Shown: positions 23,730-35,209 of the stretch, piece after piece | How the letters are laid out: each line of letters opens with the position of its first letter | Numbering within the stretch: position 1 is the first letter of the stretch | Assembly (NCBI GenBank): GCA_033060915.1 | Contig: CM065397.1 | Location: forward strand, 23,900,501 to 23,964,500 | Source: Euryodendron excelsum | Lineage: Eukaryota; Streptophyta; Magnoliopsida; Ericales; Pentaphylacaceae | Direction of reading: 5' to 3' | Length of the DNA: 64,000 nucleotides | Translations under genes and position numbers: made by a program | Notes under the pieces: model-generated | Databases searched by the model: none | Seen by the model: only the letters and a program-made list of their open reading frames with translations | Told to the model about the DNA's origin: nothing

Positions 23730-24140
23730 TTCCTTAATTAGAATTGTATGAAGACGAACCTCACCAATTCCTTTATCATAATGTTGATCAAGATCAAGAT
23801 GATGTTATAAATAAATATCAATTACTCTCGAATTAGCAATTACCCAGTTAAGCATGTTTACAACATCCTCATCATTGCTCAACAATCTTAACCCATATTT
23901 CATCTCTTTACCAGGAATTTGTAATAGTAGGTTATAAAACCTGTATAGTATAGTTCATTCACCATTTCTCTGATAACTAGCATATTGATCTTATCACTAC
24001 TGTAGGTATCAAAGTAGGACACTTTCCTCCCTGTGTATGCTCTGTTTGGATTCCCAACAAATTCGTCACTAGGGTGCATTCTTATTATGAATAAAACACC
24101 ATTTGGATTTGTAACACAACAAATGGAGGCAAGACATACA
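23730..24140 (-). pseudogene. MULE transposase N-terminal fragment
   Basis: The frame contains DEFVGNPNRAYTGRKVSYFD, then SSDKINMLVIREMVNEL and ITYYYKF, the order seen in the N-terminal domain of plant MuDR transposases (the 'YFD...EL-Y...YYYK' region). It stops near 23900, and in-frame continuation with AMMRML resembles the following DDDVMNM-type segment. The core of the same protein is at 20128-20730 and is separated by about 3 kb of later insertions. A hydrophobic stretch read upstream of 24130 is likely intron or untranslated. Confidence 0.75.
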
Positions 24141-24739
24141 TAAAGTGAAAAATACAAAACGAAAAAATATAGTAAAAAAATATACCAAAATGTTAATGTG
24201 GGAACCACCCTATCTACCGAAAGAAAACAAAATGTATAGGGAATAATGTGACCACAAACCCAGGCACAATTATATATAGTTTATGAGTTTCTTGAGTGTG
24301 ACATTACACTGCCATGTTAGACTATGACATGATTAATTCAAACAATGCACACAATATAACAAAATACAAATCCTCACCTTCCAACAACAACATAGCAATT
24401 CAACCCATTAAATAACTCAAACAAGCACAACACAACAAAAACCCCTAAACATATAATTATAACGCACTTATACATATAAAAACTCACTTACCATATGGGG
24501 TACTTCATTCCCAACCCTAACTAATGCCATAGTTGAAGCAGTTTCAACACAGCAACGAAAATCTTATCGATGGTGCTTTAATGCCTATAATAGCAAAAAA
24601 TTCCAATTTTGTAGTGACTACTTTCTTCATTTTGAGCCCTAATCTAACAACATATTCACGATTTGAGGGAGAAGCAGGACCAACGTGTGTCGCATGTGGT
24701 CACTTGGACAGGAAATAGGCCAAAAATACTTTCTTTACA

Positions 24740-24898
24740 CGACGTGTGATCATTTGCCATTCATTTCTCTAACTGCAGTTCCTAATTGGACCATTTAGAA
24801 ACAAAATTGATAATTAAGTCAAAATTACTGTAATTGGAAGTATAGGGATTCAAATAAAACTCGCTTGAAATTATAAGAACCACCAGCGTATTTTACCC
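24740..24898 (-). repeat. MULE right terminal inverted repeat
   Basis: Read on the minus strand it begins GGGTAAAATACGCTGGTGGT and pairs with 18962-19110 along its length with scattered substitutions and small indels. The pair defines the transposon ends. Confidence 0.85.
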
Positions 24899-25627
24899 TA
24901 AAGTTATGTTAAATTTGTGTACAGAAGATGTTTGATAATATGCATGATAAAGTTTGTATTTTTGTACACATGTTTGTGACATGAGAATGAGTATAGATGG
25001 AAAGATGGGAATGTTATGATTCATTGATGATGTTAATATTGGATAAATTGTTAAGAGTATGAAAATGAGATAAATGGGTTAAAGTTGATGAACATAAAAG
25101 AATTGAAATAATGGTAAGCAATGGGTTGAGATTGGCAATGAAGCATTGAAAATGCGGTGATGTCATAGATGATATTGTGTGGGATGCATGAAACTATGAG
25201 CAAATAAGGGATTCATTAGACTTAGTTATTACATTTAGATATGTTAATCACATGAAAATAAGTTTTGATTTGAATAGATTATGAAAGCCCATACATGTAG
25301 TGTCTTATATAAGAACAATGAATGGACTTTATTTAAGAATTATGACTTTGTGATAAGTTGCATAATTATTATTAACTTGAAGTGTTGAAATATTGTTTAA
25401 AGACGAAACTTAATGTGATATGAACATGACATATAATGTTGGAATGAGGATACTGCTCATAAAGTGGTTGAAGAAATGTGAAAATGAGTATGTGTGCTGA
25501 ATTTTGTGAACTACATGTTATGGTGATGGTTAAGAGATGGTCAAAATTGGGTAATGTAATTGACTTTGTGTGGGTTGAATTTTTTAGAATAGTGAAATTG
25601 AAAGAGTCAGGGTACACTCATCCCTTG
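24899..25627. other. Non-coding flank right of the MULE
   Basis: AT-rich sequence with no recognisable gene, LTR end or tandem array. It is probably the continuation of 17755-18961, cut by the MULE. Confidence 0.5.
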
Positions 25628-27756
25628 TGTAACATCCTAGGCCTTGCATTGCAATATATGTATTGAATATATGTTTGTGTGCATAATTATACTTGAATTG
25701 TCAAATGAGTTTATCTTGATTATTTGAATTGAGTAGAATTGTATAATGCATATATTTAATTAGGGATTTTTTTATAGTTAGTAAGAATTGAATATTTCAT
25801 GTTATAGCTATGTCCGCATTCTCTAATTAAGGTGTTTAGTTAGGTTTGTTTAATGTTAATTTTATTTTGGAAGACTTTTTTCAAAAGTGATTTTGATTAG
25901 TTAAACTTAATCATGATTAATTAGGCTAATTATGATTTAATTCCGCTTAATCATGATTAACCCTAAGTAAGAATTAATTAGTGTCAAGATTGATTAATTA
26001 CCTCTTAATTATGATTAGGGTGAGAAGTTCCACCTCACTTGGAGGAACACTTCACTTATTCTTTAAGGGACATGTGTCGCTCTCATCCTAATTGTAAGAT
26101 GTGTATATGTGTGTGCATGTGTGTGTGTGAGTGTGTGACATGTCATGCATTTTGTTGGGAAGAAAGAGAAGAGAGGGAAGTCGGGAGGAGAAGAATTTCT
26201 GCACAAAGAAAAGAAAGAAAGAGGAGAAGTGATTGGTTAAAAAGAAAGTTAAGGAAAAAGCTTGGGAAAAATCCAAGAAACATTGCAAAGGCTTGGGATA
26301 AGGTGAAGAATCTCATATCATGATTATGTGCTTGCATTAAATTGATCGTTGCATTTAGAAAGGTCTCTTCATGCCTTTAGACTTGTGATTTGGACCTTAG
26401 AATTGGAAAGTTTAAGGTTGGAAGATTAGAATCCTTGTGAAGTTCATGTGTGGATGTTTTGAATATTGTTTGAGACTTTAGAACCTTAACCAAGACCTTA
26501 GGAGGCTTAGAAGGGTATTGGAGTAGTTAAGAGTATCTAAAACTTCATTCTTGTTGAATCAATTTCGATCCAACGTCCTCTGGACGAGGTGCTCTAGTAG
26601 AACACCAGTGCGCGCTTAGTGCACAGTTCCTAGAAATTTCTTCATTTCATTAGAATTTTCCCTCAACCCTTGATCACTGGTCATATTTTAGAGTCCTTTC
26701 ATTTGTTTGTAACATTGTTTCATGCTTTAATCATATAGGATAAATAGCTTAAAGAGGAATCAAGCTCTTTTTAAAGAATCAAGGTGAGTGGTGTGGATGC
26801 TTGGAAATATTCCTTTCAACTTGTTTTTCCTTCAAATATATATTATGTTACATTACAATGGCAATTATATTTTTTCAACTCAAATGCTATATGTTACAAA
26901 GATATTTGAGTTCCATGGACATTATACTTGTGAAATGCTTTGAAAATGTGTTTAAATGTATTGTGTGCCACACTCGGGGGTCCTAACTCGAGGGACTTAA
27001 AATAAACCGTTATATGAATTTGGGGGGACGTCCCCTAGAAGCCACACGGCTCCTTATGGTTTCTACATGTGCAAGAATTAATTATGAATTTCAACTCATT
27101 GTGCCCAAAGAGTATGAATACATGCTAAGAAGTGCAGTTTATTTTGAAGTACAAATATTGCTTTGTATTGAATATGTGAATGATCCTCCACTATTTCAAT
27201 GAGAAGCTATTATTTTTAAATAATGCTTTTAAATGAAAATATTTTATGAATTGTCCAGGGCATTAATCTAAATATATTCCTTGTATCTATATCATTCACT
27301 GGGCGTCACTCATACTGTTGATTATCATTTCAAGAAATGGAGAGTAGAACCATGCTTGAAGACGAATTGAAAGTTTATTTGAAAGCGTGTTTTGGAAACT
27401 TAATGCTTTTGTTTCTTTTTTTGTGAGGATGGGAGCATCTCACTTTTCAAGCCTTTGACCTTATGTGAACAGTTGAAAGATGTTGTCTTGTATATATAGT
27501 TTTTATGTGACATTGGGATTAGCCTAAAGATTGTAATTATCTTGTGTTTATGGCTTGACTTCAAATGTATTGAAAATATAGGCATTTGCCTTGAAACTCC
27601 GCTTTGAATGCACAACACTATATTATGCTTCTGCTATTATCTATATTATGGATGAATGCACAGGTAGTCAACCTATTTCATGTGTTAGGCCTTTGGTAGC
27701 TACACTACTAGTCGGTTATGACTTTGATTCGTTTAAGTGGGGTTTGAGTCATGACA
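25628..27756 (+). mobile_element. E1 5' LTR (2129 bp)
   Basis: The LTR begins TGTAACATCCTAGGCC and ends GAGTCATGACA, followed four bases later by a primer-binding site. It contains a GT-rich run at 26101-26138 and a purine-rich tract at 26155-26240. CCTTG at 25623-25627 would be the left target duplication; the partner lies outside the window. Its internal region begins at 27757 and is cut at 27870 by E2, resuming at 53165. The 3' LTR must lie beyond the window. Confidence 0.8.
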
Positions 27757-27760
27757 AGTT

Positions 27761-27772
27761 TGGTATCAGAGC
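27761..27772 (+). other. E1 primer-binding site (initiator Met tRNA)
   Basis: TGGTATCAGAGC is the standard complement of the 3' end of plant initiator-Met tRNA and starts four bases after the LTR end. It confirms the LTR boundary and the plus orientation of E1. Confidence 0.9.
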
Positions 27773-27870
27773 AACAAGTTAACACTATAGGACTTAGCGT
27801 TGTCTAGATAAAAGTCTTTTATGACTTGTATGGCTTGAAAAGTGTAATCATATGCCTTTCTAATTGAAAG

Positions 27871-28382
27871 TGTAAGTGGGATTTTTAGGAACCTTGGTAT
27901 AATGCAAACCAAATTGTCGAGCACGAACTATCTACAAAAGAAGAAGACAATGAGAACACGTTCACCCTTTTTGGGTTGAAGGCACTTCAATGATTAAGTT
28001 AGCAAGCTTAATCACAATGAATCGAATAAAATATTAAGAGCTAGAACTTGAGTGAACGTGCCTTGCCCCTTTAGTGCATGGGTTATTTATAGTTTTCGGA
28101 ATGCCCCTTTGCGAATTGGAGTTACTTTCCTCTTAGGAATCTCCCTTTCTTAGTTTGTTTAACGTATTGGACTTATCTTTTATTTGTCCTAGTTCACTTA
28201 GGAATAGGATTTGTATTATGGACTTGTTAGTCCTTATATCTTTTGGATTAGAATTCCCGAGCCAGCCCTTTTAGGTTCTACCCTTTGATTGGGATGGGCC
28301 CGACTTACCAGGTCGGCAGCCTTGGGCTGACCTCCCTAGGCTAGTCTTCTCACTATCTTGGACTTGACTCTTATTGGGCCTA
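27871..28382 (-). mobile_element. E2 3' LTR
   Basis: This 512-bp segment matches 52642-53162 throughout, including CGAGCACGAACTATCTA, TTAAGTTAGCAAGCTTAATC and CCGACCTCCCTAGG-like blocks. On the minus strand it is the downstream LTR. A TATAAATA box on the minus strand lies at 28084-28091, conserved in the partner LTR. Confidence 0.9.
28084..28091 (-). promoter_or_regulatory. TATA box in E2 3' LTR
   Basis: TATAAATAACCCATGC on the minus strand, matching the box at 52859-52866 in the 5' LTR. Confidence 0.65.
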
Positions 28383-28385
28383 TAA

Positions 28386-28404
28386 TTGCCCCCCAACCCC
28401 AACA
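28386..28404 (-). other. E2 polypurine tract
   Basis: The minus strand reads GTTGGGGTTGGGGGGCAAT directly before the 3' LTR, as expected for plus-strand priming. Confidence 0.7.
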
Positions 28405-29419
28405 CCCCATTTGGATCGACTGGGGGACATAGGCTAAGTTTTGTATTTATGACTTGTCTCTTCATCTCCCATTGGTTCGAGGGTTTATACACCACACGGC
28501 ACCCTCATATTGGCCTTGTAACTGAAGGGCTATGTCGAACGGACTACCGAGGTGACTGTTATGCTAAGCAATATAATTGTTGCCGTTCCTCGATGTTCGA
28601 ATTGACGGTAACATCCACTATAATGGATGATTCCTTGCCTATCCCTATCATTCAAGCTTTGGCTTTGAGATTTTGAGAGAGAGCGGTCTTGTCCCCTTTG
28701 TAAGCACCCCATTTTGCCCGCTCGGCAATCTCTAGTCTGACTGGGCCTACTTTTACACATCACACACATATCCAGACTCTAACCTACCTTCTAAACTTGA
28801 ATTTAGTTCACCAGTCGCTTCCCGGGCCCGTAAGGCCCACTTGAAACTAAATGACCATTTTGCCCCTAGGCATCCGAGTGCCCCGGGAACCATACCGGCT
28901 CTGGGTATCAAACCGGTAGCCTTTCGAGAATGCTCCTTATAGTATTCCTGGCCTTCCTTTATCTTTTCGGATCATTCTGAGTTAATTCTGGCATACCCAG
29001 TGCAAAATGACTGTTTTGCCCCTAGTGGGCCGGTCGCCTTTTCTAACCACTCTAGCTCTGGGTATCAAACCAGTAACCTTTGGGAACATTCTAAATAATG
29101 TTTCCAAACCTCGAGTCTCCTTCTGGGACATTCCGAGTCCGTCCTGGCAGCTTTCTAGCCTGGTTGACCGTTTTGCCCCTAATGGCCCGATTAACCCTTC
29201 TAACAAATCTCATCATCATTTTTCAAGTCCTTTGTTCCTGAGACATTATTCTAAGGGTTCTTGTCCCTTTTCGGCTCTCCAGGTCATTTTCTCATCCTCA
29301 GACCTACCGGAGTCACTCCTAGTGAAGCCAGGCTAAAAATTACATGGTAGTTACTAGTACAAGCACCCAAATCTTCTAAAGATATATTGCTTGCCGACCT
29401 TAAACATTTCCTAAATGGC

Positions 29420-29442
29420 TGGCGCCATTAGTAGTGGCGCCA
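29420..29442. promoter_or_regulatory. GGCGCC palindrome upstream of the TATA box, copy 3
   Basis: Arms of TGGCGCCA-T and AGTGGCGCCA surround a three-base centre, 39 bp before the TATA box. Copy 5 (minus strand) has two such palindromes at the equivalent place. It could bind a dimeric factor or form a hairpin. Confidence 0.55.
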
Positions 29443-29480
29443 AGCCAAAAAATGGCCTGGCGTCAGTGCATTCCTCTCTC

Positions 29481-29488
29481 TATAAATA
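29481..29488 (+). promoter_or_regulatory. TATA box of family F copy 3
   Basis: CTCTATAAATACAGAGCCTC contains TATAAATA; the same 20-base context with few changes is seen in copies 5, 6 and 7 on the minus strand. Confidence 0.75.
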
Positions 29489-29765
29489 CAGAGCCTCTTC
29501 CAGCATGAAAAAGGTCCGCAAACTCAGTCTGAAAACCCTAATATTCGATATACAGAGCTCGTAGCCTCCGTAAACCCTAGCTTCTCTAGGTTTTCCAAAC
29601 CCTAGCCACTATACACTTATATACTAGCCTCCAATCCTCCATTGAAGACTTGGATTGCTGCAACTACAAGCTTTGAAGATCAAAGACCAGCCCTCCAAAG
29701 ACTAAAGTGAAGCAAAGACCGAAGAAAAGCAAGGCGCACAAAGCCAAGCGAAATAAACAAGACAT

Positions 29766-29774
29766 ATGGTAGGT
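29766..29774 (+). promoter_or_regulatory. Candidate 5' splice site, family F copy 3
   Basis: ATG then GTAGGT (GT at 29769-29770), 280 bp after the TATA box, at the same place as the donor in copy 2. Confidence 0.45.
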
Positions 29775-32700
29775 TTTCTCTTTAAGTTTCTGCACTTCCC
29801 CCCTCTCTCTTCTCCCTCCTAACCCACTTGGGTTTTCTCTATTTTAATCCCCCATCTTCTTCTCCCCTTTCTTTACATGCTTGAAACAAGGGGATTCTCG
29901 GTCCATGTGTAGGATTATACTATTGGAGGGTCACCGTGTCGGGGGCTTTCTTTTAGTCTAACCGAAGACCACATGGGTTCAGCCCCCTTGATTGTATGGT
30001 GAAGCTTTAACCTTGTATGTTCACGACCCCAATTTGCATTGTGCATATCATTATCTTGCATTCTTCCAAAAAAATCGTTTTCAAACTCGTTTTCAAAGCT
30101 TGCATTAAACTTGTTTTCCAAATTGCATCAAAATCTCCTTTTTCAAAACTTGTTTTCAAAATCACAATCCTAGGGTGATTCTAGCCTTTCCATGGCTAGG
30201 GTTATTTTAGGAAAGTGTTACATTTAAAGTGACCAATATGGTTCATATTTTTAAATCCTTATTGTTTTCAAAACCACTTTCTTAAAGTGGTTCTAGCCTT
30301 CTTATGGTTAGAATTGCTTTAGGAAAGTGAGACATTTTTATACTTTCTAAAAACTCTCTTTTCAAAAGTCTCTCTTTCAAAAACCCTCCTTTTCAACATA
30401 TTTTCCTAAAACTCTTCTTTCCAAAGTTGTTTTCAAAAACTCCCTTCAAAAATCTATTTTTCAAAAACTCTCTTTTCAACTCTTTCCCAAAATGCTCTCT
30501 TCAAAACCCACTTTCTAAAAGCACTCCCTAGGTTTCCTTCTTAGAAAACACTCCCTAAATCTCTTTCCTAAAAACTCTTTCTAACAATCTCCTTCCAAAA
30601 TCTTGTTTCCAAAACTCTCTCAAAAGTTTTACTTTCCAAAAACTTCCTTCCCAAAATTCTTTTCAAAACACACTTTCTAAAAACTCTTTCTCTAGATCTC
30701 CTTCTAAAAATCTTCCTCCCTAAAACTCACTTTCCAAAAATTCCTTTTCTTGGTGCCCAAGTCAAGCCCTAGAACTTACGATTAGGAAACCCCAGTTTTC
30801 TTTTCAAAAACATGGTTTTCGAACTTGCCTTAAAACCTAGGTTTCCAAAATCTCCCTTTTCACATCTAAACTATACATATTTTTAAAACCTATTTTCTAC
30901 GTCAAATTTATAGTCATCCAAATCTAGGGTTTCTAAAACTTCCTCTTCCAAATCATTGTCAAATCAAATCTTCCCTTTAGGAAACCAAATCCAATCTCTC
31001 GTTTAGAAAACTGGATCCTATCCTCCGTTTTTGAAAACAAAATCAAACCTTCTCTTTTAGAAATAAAATCCAATCTCTTGTTTTAGAAAATAGGAATCTC
31101 AATCCTTCCTAGTCTAAACCTTTCCTAATTCATTCTTTCTTAATCTAGTACTTTCCTAAACCTTAAGTTTCCTAAACTTAAACTTTTCAATCTTTCCTTA
31201 AACGTTAAACTTTCAAACCTTTCTTAATTCCATCCCTTTCCAAATCTAAGTTTTCAAACCCTTCTTCAACTCAAAACCTTCCCTAATTTCAAGAATTTCC
31301 AAAACTCAAACTTTGAATCTTTCTAAAATTCTAAACTTCCCTAAACTTCAAATCTTTCCAAATCTAAAACTTTCCAAACTCAAAACTTTCTTACTTTCAA
31401 AACTTTCCTATTACAAAAACATTCCAAATTCAAAACTTTACAATTTCAAAACTTTCTTAAAACGAAACATTTCTTAATTCAAAACTTTCCTAAAATGAAA
31501 CTTTCTTAATTCGAAACTTTTCCTAAACCAAAACTTTCCTAAAACGGAACTTTCCTAAAACGAAGCTTTCTTATTTTGAAACTTCCCTAATTCGCATCTT
31601 TCCTAAATCCAATCTTTTTCTAAATCTTCCAAGTCCAACATTCGAGTCAAATCTTTCTTAAAGCCCTTCCAATTCAAATCTTTCCTAAGTCTAGGTTTCC
31701 TAAACCTCAATCTTTCCAAAACAAGTCTAAATCTTTGTTTCAAGTTCTACCTTCCCAAGTCAAAGTCTAATCTTTTTAATTCCAAAATTCCAATTTTCAA
31801 TTTCCAATCTTCTATTCCAAATTCAAATCAAATCCTTTTTCCAATCAAAATCTCTTTCTTCCAATCCAACCTTCTATCTTCTATCGGACTCTTGTCCGAA
31901 CTACGACTGACCTGATTCCTCTAAAAGAATACGTAGGCAACCCTCATGGGTGCAGTCACAAAATTTTTCAAATTTTTATTTCCACAATCTTTTTCAAATC
32001 TCCAATTCTACAATCTTCTTCAAGTTTTGAATTCCATAATCTATTTTTCTAATTCCAAAAATCTATTTCTAAATCTCTGTTTTCAATTTCTAAAACTTTC
32101 CAATTTCAAATCTATCTCTTCAAATCTCTTTCCAAATCTATTTTTCAATTCTCTTTTCTTGCACTTGCATATCATGCGTCATGTTAAATTTCTTCTTAAA
32201 CATTCTTTTTCAAAGTGGATAGTATTGAACATTAGTTAGTTGAAGACTCTCATAGGTGAATCTAAGGTGAATAGACATGTAGGTACCGCAAGGGTGGGGT
32301 AGGGTTATGGCTTAGTGCGTCTTCCCTACACTTAACTAACCTCTGAACCTAGATCACTGTTTTCGAAAGACCAAAAGGAGTTATTTTTCTAAAAATGGCT
32401 TAATGTTTTCCAAGGGTTGCTAAACAACCTATTTTCTTAAAAATCTTCTCTTGAGGTAGTATTTTCAAAATCATTTTCAAAAACCCGAAATGTGATCCTC
32501 GGATTGTGCTTAGTTTTTAGGTGACCTAACTCACCTTAATCAAGTTAAGTGGCGACTCCAAATTGTTTTCCAAAAACCCTTTATCCAAACCAATTTTCAA
32601 TTCAAACATAGTCGCACTCATTCTTCTAGAAGGGTGAGTTCTAATGAGAGAGTACAGTATTTTTTCGCTTGTGTATGTATTTCTCAAGTGCAAAAAATCT

Positions 32701-32781
32701 GGGCGCGACACCCTTCACTGTAAGTTCCTCTAGCCTTGCACTTTCTTTTTCTTACCCTTTTCCTTTTGTGGTTGTCCCCTG

Positions 32782-33330
32782 ATGGCGACTCGCCTTAAGA
32801 AGCTTGTGGATAACCCAGCGGCTATTGCTACCTTTAAGACTAGGCATGAGATTGTTGACCAAGTCAACCTTAAGTTAGTTGCCTCCAACGATTATAGGAT
32901 GGAAAAAACCAAGAAAAGGATGCCCTTCCCTGTGATTGCCATCGTAAAAGGCAGCATAAGGTTTTTCTTGCACCATTTTTTAGCAAAATTGCTCCATCAC
33001 TATAATGTGTCTCCGTCTCAAGTGCACCCGAATGTTTATAGGATTGTCATGGGGATGCTAGAGCTAAACCGAATCATGGGTGTTAACCTAGGGCTTACAA
33101 AGCTGAACTTCTGTAATACTCTGTGTAAGGTCGGGGTGATCGCTAGAAAGTTTACCTTAGGGTGACTAAAAAGAGTAGAGAAATAGTAAAATGTCTCCGA
33201 TCTTTGGGTGAGGGCATGGACGATGTCAGAGTCTAGGTTTTTGGCCCCTAGGAATTTTGTAATCCTCCTGTCGACTAAATGTCGTCGGTACGATGCCGTA
33301 AAACCCTCAGAGAATTAGGTTTGTGTTAAC
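32782..33330 (+). pseudogene. E2 antisense gene, first exon region (Transposase_28-like)
   Basis: The gene runs opposite to E2's gag-pol and lies between its pol and 3' LTR. The frame opens with ATG at 32782 and is intact to 33165 (127 codons). FPVIAIVKG, then VSPSQVHPNVYRIV and a following LxLxR-type segment resemble the plant 'putative gypsy type transposon' domain (Transposase_28) found in extra genes of Tat-lineage elements. After a stop at 33163-33165 a readable stretch (EFCNPPVD) continues towards 33327, where GTTTGTG could be a decayed donor. Function of this family is unknown. The frame is too broken further on to make the full protein. Confidence 0.65.
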
Positions 33331-33390
33331 ATCTTACTTTTTGTGTGTATTGATTTGTACACTTCTAATCTGCTTTGTTCCTACGGTTTT

Positions 33391-34360
33391 CAGAATCCGA
33401 TAAGAAAAGTACGAAAAAGGTGACGTGGGGAGTCAACTTAAGTGACTTGCACAAAGTTTTAAATTATTGAGGCCAAGGTTAGCTTTGCGATATTGCCAGG
33501 GCCCCTCAAATTTTGCTCAACTACCCACTCTAGGTCTCATCCTTCATAACCTACTCTAGGATTCCTCCGAGCGTAATTGCCCAACTAGTAGAAGAGGGTG
33601 CAGTTGGTGACTTTGCTAAAATTTTGGTTAGATCACTATCCAATGAGTACTTCTTAACGATCAGGTGACTGTTGCTGATCTGCCTGCTGACGCACTACTG
33701 ATAGTCGAGAGTGTAGGGACTCGAGTTGTTGAAGACGTCCTCTCAGTGACTTTAAGGGTTGCCTTTCCGAGCTGGGCATCATTCAAGTTGCCCACAATTC
33801 CTGTTGATGAACCTGTAAACATTTTAGGTGGCGAGGGTAATCCGCTTGACGTTATCTCCTCTAAGCGATCGAGTTCTTCTGAGTTAGCATCCACATCAAC
33901 TTCATACACCGTGGCCGATCACCGAGTTATAGTCAAGATTGGGAGGAAACGGAAGCTAATTTTTCTTTCATCTTCAGAGTCTAATACTTCTGATAAGATG
34001 AATTTGAAGGAGCCAATGCTATAGAAGGCGGTGAAGAAATTGTAAAAGTCGGGGAGGCTGGAGGCTGGTGTAGTAAAGTCCATACCCCTTCCTCCTGTTA
34101 TAGTGGAGAACTCCCCAGAACCTAAAAAACAAAATAGGGAGATGAGGTCATCGAAGAGAATTCGAAAATAAAGGAAACTATTGCCAAGCCAGCTCTGAAT
34201 AAACAAAAGGTCGCACTGACCGATCACGGCCCGAGTGCTAGTGCCACAACTATCAAAGCCGACTTTGTAGTCATCAAGCCAGACATTTGCAACTGTCGCA
34301 TGCTGACGCATGAGTCTATGATCAACTCTGCTGAAGTAACAATGGGGGTGGTGTAGAGTC
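33391..34360 (+). pseudogene. E2 antisense gene, middle exon region
   Basis: A T-rich stretch ending TACGGTTTTCAG (33380-33391) looks like a 3' splice site after an intron of about 60 bp. The next coding-like segment reads KKVTWGVNLSDL, then VIAQLVEEGAVGDFAKIL and the acidic, Ser-rich stretch FLSSSESNTSDKM (open frame 33665-34024). Several stops and one or two frame changes occur. A longer open frame on the opposite strand (33919-34311) is its shadow. Ser/Glu-rich disordered middles are usual in this gene family. Confidence 0.5.
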
Positions 34361-34530
34361 TAGTAGAGTGCTTTTTAGAAACTTGACACTGATATGCTAG
34401 AATCTAATAATCATTTGTTGATTTTCCTTCGGGCCTTTCATAACTCCTTTGTAGTAAGTTTCTCTACCTCTTTATGTCCCTTTTTTTACATCGGTTTAGT
34501 AGCCATTCTTAATGTTATATTTATTTCCAG

Positions 34531-35209
34531 GGATCACTCAATGCTTTGGAGGCCATGCGCCGTTTTTGAATTTTATCTAGTAAAGCCTCCGAGGTCTCTA
34601 AGAAGCATGCTAAACTGTGCGATGAACACAAAATACTTATAGAGGAGCACTCCAAGCTTAAGAAGGAGTGCATCGAAATGAAGAAGGTGGAACTCCAATT
34701 CAAAAAAGCGGCTAAAAAGGTGAAGATTTCTCTGAATTAAGTTAACACCGATCTAGACAAGAAGAGGGCCAATTTCTCAAAGTTGGAAGCCGGCAATGCT
34801 GTGCTGAAGGCCGAAGTGGAAGAACTCAAAGCCGACCTTGCCAAGGCTAAAGCCGAGGCCAAGCAAAGCTATGAGAAAGGTGTAGCTAAGAATGCCCAGG
34901 ACTTTACACAACAGATGGTAGATCTTTCTCAATCCATCTTCGTCCAAGGATGGTAAGGGGCTCTGAAGGAGTTGAATTCGAGAGCTCCTCTCTCCTTTGG
35001 AAAGATATCCCAAATTACCTTAAGACTGTTGTGGAGGGTGATAATAAGGATGCCACCAAAACTGCTGTAAGTGTAATTATTTCTGGAGATGTAGCTACTA
35101 CGTCAAAAATTGAGGATGCATTACTTGTCGTTCCACTGACTGCACCAACTATCGATGAGTTGGCTGATGTTGCTAAAAAACGTGCCGAAGATGTTGTGCC
35201 TCTACCTTA
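34531..35209 (+). pseudogene. E2 antisense gene, C-terminal coiled-coil region
   Basis: TTATTTCCAG at 34521-34530 is a good 3' splice site. The following frame encodes SKKHAKLCDEHKILIEEHSK, then KLEAGNAVLKAEVEELKADL and AKAKAEAKQSYEKGV: a heptad-like, Glu/Lys/Leu-rich coiled coil of about 100 residues. A frame change near 34950 leads to an open frame to 35209 ending AKKRAEDVVPLP. AT-rich sequence with AATGAAAGAAG at 35269 follows, plausible for a 3' end. The order (folded N-terminal domain, disordered middle, coiled-coil tail) matches extra genes of Tat-type elements. Confidence 0.6.

Larger units (their letters stand above)
18962..24898 (-). mobile_element. Mutator-like DNA transposon (MULE) with long TIRs
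   Basis: Inverted ends beginning GGGTAAAATA (18962) and ending TATTTTACCC (24898) are about 150-170 bp long with high similarity. Between them, on the minus strand, are the N-terminal and core pieces of a MuDR-type transposase. The flanking 9-mers TAAAATTTA (18953-18961) and TAAAGTTAT (24899-24907) share six of nine positions, compatible with a decayed 9-bp target duplication. The element is about 5.9 kb but includes an LTR and a CACTA-like end (about 20733-23715), so the MULE itself was about 3 kb. It is broken and cannot move by itself. Confidence 0.8.
28699..32710 (+). mobile_element. Family F solo LTR, copy 3 (4012 bp, TSD CCCTT)
   Basis: The unit starts TGTAAGCACCCCATTTTGC and ends GGGCGCGACA, flanked by CCCTT at 28694-28698 and 32711-32715. 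It is the shortest complete copy and shows the basic plan: upstream modules with TTTGCCCCTA cores (near 28855, 29015, 29170), a GGCGCC palindrome (29420-29442), TATA box (29481), leader, GT donor (29769), T/C-rich array (30340-31860) and conserved 3' blocks. It has no gag/pol, PBS or second LTR. It interrupts E2 just upstream of the antisense gene and points the same way as that gene. Confidence 0.95.

Noticed and set aside
28699..32710. Reading the 4-kb family F unit as a complete small element (TRIM or LARD)
   Set aside because: Its two ends are not copies of each other, and no PBS or polypurine tract was found inside; a single TG...CA unit with a TATA box fits a solo LTR better.
33919..34311. 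130-codon frame on the minus strand
   Set aside because: Shadow of the E2 antisense gene's middle exon on the opposite strand; no domain resemblance.
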